NCBI GenBank assembly: GCA_030141605.1
Contig: JAQGDQ010000040.1
Location: 464,501-528,500 of the forward strand
Direction: 5' to 3'
Source of the DNA: Tubiluchus corallicola
Taxonomy: Eukaryota > Priapulida > Priapulimorpha > Priapulimorphida > Tubiluchidae
DNA: 64,000 bases
The position numbers and the translations under genes are program-made. This document shows, one piece after another, positions 33,768 through 45,700 of this stretch (positions are counted from its first letter, which is position 1; every line of letters starts with the position of its first letter). The notes below the pieces were generated by a model, which was not told where the DNA came from, made no database searches, and saw only the letters and a list, made by a program, of their open reading frames with translations.

Positions 33768-36700
33768 TCATACCATACCATAGCCCTGACTACCACACTG
33801 AATGGCCACAGTTAACCTGTCCCTGAGCTGCTCCTTTGTTGGGTAATTTGGTAACTTCAGGTAATTAATGCTAAAACAAAACTAAATGCAATTATCGAAG
33901 AATGTGTACTGAATTTCACTTGTCAGTATTAAATATCTGATACTGAAATTTAATTAATCAATCGAAGTTCAAGTTTGAAGTAAAGCCTATCGTAATCACT
34001 GGAAATGAGTATTCTAACCGTCATGACACAAGAATCCAAAGGTCCATAGTTCAAATCCAGGCTTAGTCTTGACTTATTTGCATTTCCTTTCTTTCAGTTA
34101 CGTTCAATTTAGAATTTAAACAAGCATCGCCATTAAAACTCAAGTTTGATAAACAGACAACATAATTTATGCTCTATATTGATAACTGTTTCGAGCAGAA
34201 AATCTAGCTGATAGAAAATAGCGACGTTAACAATATAATAAGTTGTGTTAAATAGGTCTTAAGTAGACAAATGTTATCAGACAGACAAAATTTTAACTAA
34301 TTTGTCTTTCTCAATAGAATTTACTTCAGAGAAATAAAAAAATTGTCATTGAAATTCTTAATAAAATATATAGAACTACTAGAGTCTTTACCATGTACTT
34401 GCTGTTGGAAGAAGAAAGTCTGTATACTCTACAACTGATATGGAAAATTTCTGAGTGCCTCCAGCTCCAGTTAGCTGTGAGAATCCACCATGTGGAACAC
34501 GCGAACTGAAACAAAAAGCGACATTTCTTACGATGAAATGAAATTAATGGATTCATTCCTTGTTTAGGAAATATCTGTGAGAAAATATAAGGTACAATGC
34601 CTTTAACTATATTAGCTTTTAGCTATCAAAAAATGTAGATGCAGTTAAATGTATAAACCTCTGTAGTGAATTAGAAATCATAATCAAGGTCCATACACTT
34701 GCTAAGAGTTTATAATATGAAATTAGCAATAAAACAGCTAATACAAAAGTACATAAATTACGAACCCAAAAGAATAATACAGCCAAACCTCGTTGTGCCG
34801 CCCCCCGTTATACCGCCAAACTCGTTTGCTGCCTGTAAAATGACCAGGAACGAAATGACTGTATTAAACTGAATTTAAAAATAACCCATTATACTGCCTC
34901 TCGTTACCTGCCATCCGCCAGGCGAATTAATATATATGTTCAATGGGGAAATACCTCCAGCCCATGCTAGCAACCTTGATGCCAGCTGTGGTGCTGCTAT
35001 ATACTCAGCTAAGTCCCTTACACTGACCAGATGTCACGTGTCGAGTAAAATAATGCAGGTTATCATGTTTTGATTGCAAGCTGTACTGAACATCGCACAG
35101 TCACAAAAGTAAAGAATGACAGCTCTGATATTATTGCCAGTGCATCATACAATCATAATAGCAACTGACAGAAAACACATGGTTCCTTTTCACCACACGA
35201 AATGTGATATATGTGATATATTACATGTATATAGTTGAGTACAAGACCCATTTATTATGTAAACAAAATTTTTTTGATAATCATGATAGATTTTGAATGA
35301 GTCATTAATTCACAAATGATTAATCTAATAATTATGTTTTAATTTGTTAACCTTTTGATTGAAAATTGAGGACTAACATGTGTAAATTTGTCTGACTGTT
35401 GTGTGTTTCATCTACAGTAAAATTTAACACATTATTACAACACCAAACTCGCTATAACGTCAACTTTTTCCCATCCTAAAGTGGGTGGCATAAAGAGGTT
35501 TGACTGTAATTATTTTCACATACCTACCTTCCAGTAACAAACTGAACCAAAAGCGCTCGTTCAGATTGCCCGTACTCTTCAACCACCTCCCAGAACCACT
35601 GAAAAGTAAAGAAAGCTTAAAATGCCAATGCTGAATGATAAATATGAAAATTTATATCCATCAACTGTTCAAAACACATTTCAAGACAAATCAAAATATG
35701 TAAATGTCAAAATTTCCTTTAAATCGCTTCAGTGCTTTGTTTTACGTGAAAAAAGCTTTATATTACATTATAAAACTAGTATCCATATGTTATATTACAA
35801 TATACATTATAAATATGTTATAAAAATGGGTGAACTCAAGGCAGTAACATGAACATAATAATAATTTTTGCCTTTATAACAGGTGAATCTGTGCAGCAAC
35901 CTGCATACTCTGTGTTTTCCTCCCAGTCTGTTACATCAATCTCTGGTAAACCTGATAGCAGCAACTCCTGTAAAAATTAATAGTTCACAACTTGGAAATT
36001 TTTTTAATAACATAAATATTCAACTTTAAATCTTTATCAGGCACATTGCACATTATCTATCTTGCATAACATTGCAAAGTTAACATAAATAAATTTTCAT
36101 TGTGAATTTCACTACAGAGATTCACCATGGTAGAAAAATTTGGTATTGGAATGATAATGTGTCCAAAAATTGCTTTAAAACATGAGAAAAAGCTGAGCTT
36201 AAATGTGGTTTAAGAGAACTATCTCTGAAATTAGTCTATATGTTATTTTTACTTTATAATACGTAAAAGTAATAGGTGATGACAATGTATCATTTTTATA
36301 TCAACAGTTATTATTGCATATGTTTTTTGCTAGAATTTGTCATCAGATTTACTAAAGCGATTGGAAAGAAAGGACAGAAATTAATAACTGAATACAAATG
36401 CGCAGTTTGTATTTTATTGAAACATGAAGGGAACTTTCTGCTTACCAATTCATATTCGTCAAACATGCGTATCAATGACGGACAAATAAACTCGTGAAAT
36501 CCGCTCAAGAAGCTTTCAATCTGTAGCCAAATGGCTTTGGTCATTCTAAGTTCAGTCACTAGTTGTACATACTCCTCCTGTTAAAAATGTCACAATTATA
36601 GCTCCTCACAAGATTAGCTTATTAAATTAACTTGAGGAACTACTAAAGCAGCAAAGAATGATCAATTCTGAGATTAGTTACACAACACATATATTCATTT

Positions 36701-39700
36701 GTATATTAAACTTCACAAGCATTCATATATATGCCATATCGTGCTTTACATGTAGTTCATTTCTCTTACAACTTTCTCCTGGTATTACAATAACAGCACA
36801 CCTGGTAACAGCATACTGTAACATTCGGGTCACGAAATTCTTTGCTAGCCCACGGGGCCTCGAACTTGGGTCGGGCAACTTAAGTCAAGATAGATTGCTG
36901 AACGGGTTGGTGACTCCAAATGTTAGAGAGCAGCAATGTTTATTTGAATTCTAAGGCAGTTACAAGCGCAGGAGGGGTCGGTCCGTCCTAAAGTACAGAG
37001 AATGGGCCAATGGTGATACAGTGTGAACGGAAACAGTGAACCCAACAAAGTATAAATAAACAAACTGTTTGCTTTAGGTTTAACATTTTAATTGGCATAA
37101 TTAATTAATTAATTAAAACAATCAACAAAAAGAACTCACAACTTGCACTAGAACAGCGGGGTACCCCTCATTTAATAACAGTCTGCTAGCGTTTCACGTA
37201 GCGGGACGTCTCCCGTAAAGTTCCGGGTTTCACACACTTAGGTGACTGGAATCACTTTGCTAACAGTCTTGTCGACAACGGCGACCGCATCAATGTCCCA
37301 CTCGCTTGACTGGCTTAATGAGATTAGCGGACGATGACAGACCACCAGGATTCTTCTGACGACGTCTCCTCCTAATGAGTCAGGTACCAGGCTTTCAGAA
37401 TATATTAGAAGTCTACTTTTTCGTCTTGGTTGAAAACTCCACCATCATGGAAGCATGCCCATCACAGGAAAATGTCATTTGCCAAATACTAGACGTATGG
37501 CTCACGTTCTGTCTACTCAAGATAAATGAATGGTAGTGTGAACAATTCAATTCACGTAGCTATTGCAAGTCATGAAGTTGATTCTTAAAGTATCAGAAGT
37601 GACGTCTTGTCGGCCAACGCCCCGACAAAGACAAAAACAATTGGCCTTTTAGCTGAGTCGGCCATTAAACCACAATCTCCCTAACCTTGTCGTATAATCT
37701 GCACCTGTCCAGTCATACCTGTCGTGACCCAGTTAATCATCCAATCACAGCGGTACTCTAGGTCTGAGATCATGAAGCCAGAATTTAGTCAAAAAAGTTG
37801 AACTGTAACGTTTCTTTGTTGAACTCCCAATAGGTGGAGCCACCAGATTATAACGTTTACCAAATTCGGTTAATTAGTTATTAATGACAGGTTCAATACA
37901 ATACATTTAGATATAGCTAATAGTTTTTCAAATGCCACGTAAACGTATTATTACAGTTAAATGACTATTCGTTTTAATCTGCTAAACACGACCGTGACAG
38001 AGCTCCCCCCAAAGAATATATCCCATATACTTCTTTAATAACAGACATGATTATAACAAAGTCATTTAAATGCGCAAGTAGTAACACATAATAACACAAA
38101 AGCATATTTATGCCAAACCAATACAAAATTGACCGAGTCAGTAATTAATCATTCAATTAACATTCAGAACAACAAGGCTATAAAGGAACATATCAAACTT
38201 TAACTTTGGGTATAACTGAAATTGGGTTGACTTTTCCTTTAAACTAGACACATTACTCAAGTCTACTTAACACTAAACGGAAATGAAACATGGCAGTTAT
38301 GTCAAAACGACTGATGTATGATCATTGACGAACTGCATTAATATTAATAAAAATGCTATGTTTCGATAGACAACAATAGCTTCCCTGCTAAGGAATAAGC
38401 AGAGTCATTAAATAAATGATAAAAATTCTTATGGAAAAAAAGGTTTATCCAACCATTGGTGAAAATTAACCCACTGACAGAGAAATGATTTAAATTATTT
38501 TTTAAATCAGCAAAGAAAAGGCATAATGCAAATGCATGTTTATAGACGGCTTAATGCATCTGCCACCAAATTTTGTGAACCTGCCACATGATCAACTGTG
38601 AATGCAAATTCACTCAAAATTAGGGCCCAATGACAAAGACGACGGTTATTGCGCCGCATTTTGTCAAGTGCCAAAAGGCTTCTTTGGTCTGTGCGCAGGG
38701 TGAAATTCCGCCCCTCTAAATAATAACGTAACTTTTGAACGCAGTAAACCACACTCAGCAGTTCAACTTCAACAACAGAATATCTAGTTTCTGTGGTGGT
38801 TAACTTTCGGCTAACAAAAGTTATCGGCACTTCACCCAAACCATCCTCTCTATTCTGAGACAACACGCCACCTATACCAACAAAACTGGCATCAGAGGTG
38901 AGAATGAAGGGTTTGGAAAAGTCGGGTGAGTGTAGTACAGATTCAGAGGTCAGGGCATTTCGGAGCTGGAGGAAACTTTTCTCACAAGCATCTGACCATT
39001 GGACCTGAATAGAAGCGTGCTTTTCAGTCAAAGCAAATAGGGGAGCAGCAATAGTACTAAACTGTGCGATGAACCGACAGTAGAAACCTACCATTCCAAG
39101 GAATCGTCTCACTTGGGATTTAGTTTGAGGACGAGCACAGTTATGGATCTGTTCTAGCTTTTGGGGCTGTGGCCGTAAACGGTTCTTGCCAATTACGTAG
39201 CCTAAAAAGTTGGCCTCTTGCAGAGCAAAGTGACATTTGCGAATGCATGTCAATGTGTCTTCCACGTGTCTCAGATGGTCTGCCCAATTTGATGACTTAA
39301 TTAGTACATCGTCAATGTATCCACGTGAAGAGTTGGAGACAGTTTCTAAGATGCGATCCATCAATGACTGAGCTGAACTAGCAGCATTCATTAGCCCAAA
39401 CGGCATCACAAGGAACTCAAACTTTCCGAACGATGTTACAAATGCTGTCAATGGGATCGACTCTGGCGTAAGTTCTATCTGCCAGTATGCCTTGGCTAGA
39501 TCGATAGTCGAGATCCATACAGCATTGTGGAGGTCATCCACAATGTCATCAGGTCTGGGCATGACATACGGACAAAAGATGGTACGTGCATTCAACTGTC
39601 GATAATCGACGCAAGGTCTCCATTCATCATGAGGCTTTGGCACAAAAAGCATAGGGGACGCATATTCAGATTCTGAGCGTCTTATAACACCGACGTCCAA

Positions 39701-42700
39701 CATTTGTTGCAGCTCCTGTCGTACTACTTCATTGCGTGCCTGGGGGATTCGATATGGATGTTGACGGACTGGTGTTTTGTCAAACAAGTTGATGTGGTGT
39801 CTAACTACCATGGTCCTCCCTGGCAAGTCGGTAAACATTTCAGGAAATTTGTGGAAGACTGTGCGAAGTTGGGTATTAGCTTGACTGGAGAGGTTTGAAG
39901 GCAGCTCTAAATCATCTACAGATTGTGTAGCTTTAGCTGTTGGCAGAAAAGCATACTCAGGGAGCCCAGAAGATTGTACAACACCTTGGCCAATCGCCGG
40001 TTCAGTCTGCAATTCTTCTACTTCCTCTTCATTTCCAGCCCAGAACACTTCACCCTCAGTAATACTGACTTCATCGGTGTAGTCTCTTTCTAGATCAGGA
40101 ACTTCACTACTAGTACACATTGCCCACAATACCAAGTTTTCCTGACGGTCAATGTAGTGCTTGAGTTTATTCACATGATAAACTCGGACATCGCGCCGCT
40201 TGCCTTTTGATCCTACGCATACTTTGTAGTTCCAGTCTGACAGTTTATCCACTACTGGAAAGGGACCACGCCAACCTGGGCTCATCTTTTTGCCCTTACG
40301 CATATTGCGGATCAAAACACGGTCACCAATTTCAAAGCCTCGCTCCTTGGAAATCCTGTCATACCAGCGTTTTGGGGCTAGCTTAGCCTCCCTCAAAGAC
40401 TGGTGGGCATCCTCTGTAGCAGTTTCTATCGTATTGATAACTCGGGCTACATATTCATCGATGTCTTCTAAATTGGGGGGCTTGGAGCATCCCCAGCGTT
40501 CTTTGAGCATAGCCAAAGGAACACGTATAGGATATCCAAAGACAAGTTCATTGGGTGAGTAATTGGTCGATTCCTGGGGCACTTCCCTGTAAGCAAACAG
40601 GACGAAATCTACAGCTTGGTCCCAGGGTAAAGAAGGGTTATCCTGTTGTAGGCGAAGAATGGAAGCTTTCAAAGTGGTGTTATATCTCTCGACAAGACCA
40701 CAAGTGGAAGGAGAGTAGGGACTGGCAAAGATACCTTTTACTCCTAATTGGCGCTCTAACTCTTGAGTAAGCTCGGAGGTAAATTGTGTACCACAATCCG
40801 TAATTATCTGTCGAGGGATTCCATACCTGCAACAGAACTTAAGGAGAGCATCCAGTACAGTGATTGTTTCTATGTTAGGAAGTGGATAACAATCAGGGTA
40901 GCGGGTTGAGTGATCAACCAGTACCAATGCATATCGGTTTCCACTAGGAGTACGATCCAGGGGGCCAATGATATCCATTCCAATAGTACGGAACACAGTG
41001 TCGGCTATGGACAGTGGTTTTAGAGGTGCTCTGTCTGCCTGACGTACTCTAGCTGTACGCTGACAAGTATCACAAGAGCGACAATAGTTACGAACACTTC
41101 GTTTTAAGTGTGGCCAGATAAATATTTGAAGTATACGTTGCATAGTTTTGTTTATGCCAAGGTGCCCAGCAAGTCGACTGCCATGTGCTAAAGCAAGCAC
41201 TGTCTTACGTCTAGGTTTGGGCAGTACGAGAAGTTCACGGGGAGATTGTCCTTTCCTTTCCCGGCATAAATAAAACAAAATGCCATCACGCAACAAATAT
41301 CCGCTTCCTTTTTTATAGGCTGCTTCGGGAGTTCCTGCGTTATCAATGAGGTTACGAATGGACACATCTTCTTCTTGTTCTTGCCCCAACTCCTTTGCAC
41401 TAGCTTTGAGCAGTTGATCGTGCACTTTCGTGGATTGGTGCAGATCCGTTTGTCCACTCTCCACCCTATTCAACGCGTATTGATGCTGTTGCGAGTCGCG
41501 CCTAGCATCAGCCTCTTGCTTTGCAGCTTGTGAGCGGGTTACAACATAAGCTGACTCTGTCATTTGCACTCTTGCTTCGGCGATGGCCCGACGTGGCTTG
41601 GGAAGGGGCTTTAAAGCAGAAAGGTAGTTATTACCGAGTAGAAAATCTGTAGGTAACTTTGAGCTCACACTCACAGTAAGGATGCCGGAAAAACCAGGAC
41701 CCTCAATTTCAATCTCTGCAGGAAAGCAAGTGCTTTGATCGCCGCAAATACAAGTGAGTTGCTGAGGTGATTTATCTAAATATTGCTCAGGCCGCACAAA
41801 CCTCGAATTCACCATAGAAACAGAGGCGCCTGTATCGCGGACGCAATCGGCATGCAACCCATTAATGAGAGCCTTGAAGCAAACAGGTTCTGTCTGTCCT
41901 GGCACATGCCGCCATTGATTGTTAGCTAAGTCATCACTGTCAACCTCGCCGAATAATTGTTTTCTAGCGGAAGTAGATCCAGCAGCTTTGAGACTTGCCT
42001 CCGTATTCAGGTTGGCACGACATTCATTCCGTTTGTGCCCGGCCCTGCCACAACGGTAACACTGTATCCGTGTGCTCTTCATTGTATTGCCACCTCCACC
42101 ACTAACTCCATCTTTATTTTCTTTGGAGCGCGGACTGGGTTGGACAGATCTATTGTAACGACGCGAAACCGAAGTACTCCTTTCATGCGGTGTTACTAAG
42201 TTTGCAGCCACGTATCGATCTGCGCGTTCCGTAAGTTCTTCTAATTTCAGAAGAGTTTTCCTCCTTAGCCATGCCGCCAAGTCATTCGGCATCAAGGAAA
42301 GTACCTGTTCAATTGCGTCAATTTGACAAACTCCCTCATAGGTAGAAACACCGAGAGCTTTGTGATAATCTCGCAGGCTACTATCCAGCCTGCGACCGAG
42401 TTGAGTGTAGCTTTCATTTTTCAGTTTGCTAATACTTCGGAACCTTTCCAAGTACATATCAGGACTGAGAATGTAAGCACCAAGCAATGCCTTACGTAAT
42501 GCATCATAATTTCGCAAACTGTCTGCTGGCAATTGCTGAAACGCATCAGCAGCCCTGCCAGTCAATGCTGGCCCCAGGCAAGCTGCCCAAGATGTCTTAG
42601 GAATATCATTGGCAACCGCACAAGACTCGAACCAATCCAAGTACTTCTGAATATCATCCTTAGATTCTTCATATGTCCGGACTTTAAAATGCCTGATTTT

Positions 42701-45700
42701 GTCAGCAGCAGAATCTAAAGTTGAAGTATTGGGGTTAGAGAAGGAGATATTTTGTGCGGGGGATGACCTAAGTTCTTGACGTCTCAATTCAACTTGAGCC
42801 ATCTGTTGTTCATGTTCCATTTTCTTTATGGACACTTCAGCTTCAAGTTCCAATTGCCTAATTTCAAGTAAGGCTTGGGTTGTCTTCTCATCAGTAGTAG
42901 AAAGCGCTTCTAAATTAATTGACGCAGTTTTACGACGCCTAGGAGTAGGCAAAGGTACACTATTTACATGCGTTGGCACCGAGACCGGATCTAGCAGGGG
43001 CTTTTCGGCAGCAATGGTTCGCACCCCTGTTGTATCGAAGTGAAGCGGCTTGCGCTTGACACTAGTATCCTCTCGTTCACCTAAAGCGGCTGTAGCGGGT
43101 AGGGGCAGCTCCATGTCATTATCCGAGAGAGAACCCTCCTCTGACATGCGATCCAGTTGATCCAGTGGATCTTTCATCTCACCACCTTCTGGATTTTCCA
43201 AGTCCGCCCTAGTTTCCGCTCCTTCTTCGGGAAGCCCGGCTGCTTCAAAAATTGTAGTAATCAACTTCGCTCTCGTAGTTCGTGGGTCAACCAGGAGCAA
43301 ATGCTCTGCAACGATATCTTGCAATTGTTTCTTGCTAAGGGAAACTAATTGTGACAGTCTATATCGTTTCTCAAACATTATTGAAACAATAATTAAATTC
43401 AAGCCTGAAAACGAAAACGCAATTAGCTACGGGTTATAGTTTGATAGGTTTTCTCTAATTTTCCACTTCCCACGCCTCCACACACTCTTGCACTCAAACA
43501 CAAAGAGAAACGTTTTTTTTAACTCTATTTCTTGTTAACGAGCTTCAACCCGTACAATTAAACTGGAGTTTTTGAGCGTAGGCCTTTAGTATCAAATGTA
43601 TTGGCCAGAATTTTGTATGCGCAAAGTAAATTTAAAAAGCTATAAACGCTTAGAACAAGCAACAGAGAAGCCAGGTAAACATGCAGCATGTATACTTCCT
43701 GCCAACGAAGCTTTTTCTATATTTAGTTTGCGAAGAAACTGGACTTTTGCCAAACTTTCAATAACGTCCTATGTAAACCTGACTAGACACTAGAATACAG
43801 TTAGGAAACAATATATAGGTTAAACTGCAAAATATTGAATTAATTGGTGTACCTACAAAGTTTAAATAGAAAAACTGTTGTAACTACTATTTTCTGCCCG
43901 GTTTTTCACTTTTCGTTTAAGTAAAGCTGAATCGTTTATCACACGGACAAAAATATTTCCTACTAGTAGTTAATGAAAGAAATTGACATTTCCGTGGCAT
44001 TTGTTTAGCTCACACTGTATAACCAAGACGTGTACAAAACGGATGAAGACATCAACTCAAGTTGATATCAGAAACGACAAAAAACATCTGACACCAGTGT
44101 AACATTCGGGTCACGAAATTCTTTGCTAGCCCACGGGGCCTCGAACTTGGGTCGGGCAACTTAAGTCAAGATAGATTGCTGAACGGGTTGGTGACTCCAA
44201 ATGTTAGAGAGCAGCAATGTTTATTTGAATTCTAAGGCAGTTACAAGCGCAGGAGGGGTCGGTCCGTCCTAAAGTACAGAGAATGGGCCAATGGTGATAC
44301 AGTGTGAACGGAAACAGTGAACCCAACAAAGTATAAATAAACAAACTGTTTGCTTTAGGTTTAACATTTTAATTGGCATAATTAATTAATTAATTAAAAC
44401 AATAAACAAAAAGAACTCACAACTTGCACTAGAACAGCGGGGTACCCCTCATTTAATAACAGTCTGCTAGCGTTTCACGTAGCGGGACGTCTCCCGTAAA
44501 GTTCCGGGTTTCACACACTTAGGTGACTGGAATCACTTTGCTAACAGTCTTGTCGACAACGGCGACCGCATCAATGTCCCACTCGCTTGACTGGCTTAAT
44601 GAGATTAGCGGACGATGACAGACCACCAGGATTCTTCTGACGACGTCTCCTCCTAATGAGTCAGGTACCAGGCTTTCAGTATATATTAGAAGTCTACTTT
44701 TTCGTCTTGGTTGAAAACTCCACCATCATGGAAGCATGCCCATCACAGGAAAATGTCATTTGCCAAATACTGGACGTATGGCTCACGTTCTGTCTACTCA
44801 ATATAAATGAATGGTAGTGTGAACAATTCAATTCACGTAGCTATTGCAAGTCATGAAGTTGATTCTTAAAGTATCAGAAGTGACGTCTTGTCGGCCAACG
44901 CCCCGACAAAGACAAAAACAATTGGCCTTTTAGCTGAGTCGGCCATTAAACCACAATCTCCCTAACCTTGTCGTATAATCTGCACCTCTCCAGTCATACC
45001 TGTCGTGACCCAGTTAATCATCCAATCACAGCGGTACTCTAGGTATGAGATCATGAAGCCAGAATTTAGTCAAAAAAGTTGAACTGTAACGTTTCTTTGT
45101 TGAACTCCCAATAGGTGGAGCCACCAGTTTATAACGTTTACCAAATTCGGTTAATTAGTTATTAATGACAGGTTCAATACAATACATTTAGATATAGCTA
45201 ATAGTTTTTCAAATGCCACGTAAACGTATTATTACAGTTAAATGGCTATTCGTTTTAATCTGCTAAACACGACCGTGACACATACCTTGTTATTTTGTGT
45301 AACAGATATCGTACTGCCTTTTGGCTTGAGTTGTACTTTCTGCATTCTACCGAACACATCTGTTTCTACACAAAACGTAAGATCCAATCCCAAATCAGTG
45401 ATATCATTGTCAAGGATCCACTGTAAAAATCATGTATAAGCTCCAAATAATCATGTTATTGTTGAATGTGTTTTTACCTAAACTGTTCTGTTTGTAATAC
45501 CCCAAGCACAACAAAAGATTCCAGTAACAGGGGAGACATTCAGAGACCTTTAGGAGACTAACAGAGATAGTCTTTTATCATTAGCTTTTTAATAATCCAA
45601 CGATTTCCAATTGTAGCATTTACACAACTCATGTGTTTGGCTACATTCTAAAAACAACCAATTGCTTATCTGCATTAAAACAATAAAAAAAACAACCAGC

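Larger units (their letters stand above)
36817..45280 (-). mobile_element. Gmr1-like Ty3/gypsy LTR retrotransposon, full length
   Basis: This is an 8464-bp element on the minus strand, the same strand as its host gene HACE1, in intron 15. It has two 1183-bp LTRs with TG...CA ends and flanking 5-bp duplications CATAC (36812-36816, 45281-45285). It also has a primer-binding site, a polypurine tract and one 1620-codon gag-pol frame. I count 8 differences between the LTRs (about 0.7%), so insertion is recent. The pol order is protease-integrase-RT-RNase H, with gypsy-type enzymes. This order defines the Gmr1 group, first described from deuterostomes. There is no envelope-like frame. All catalytic residues I could check are present, so the copy may be competent. 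Confidence 0.95.

Noticed and set aside
35878-35880. GT donor alternative for HACE1 exon 17
   Set aside because: It would delete the conserved Val-Ile-Lys before WFWEVV; the GC donor fits homology and phase better, though this needs transcript data.
41188-41457. Minus-strand 89-aa frame
   Set aside because: Alternate-frame shadow inside the same gag-pol coding region.
39704-43348. Several plus-strand frames of 60-90 aa
   Set aside because: Shadows of the gag-pol frame on the opposite strand.
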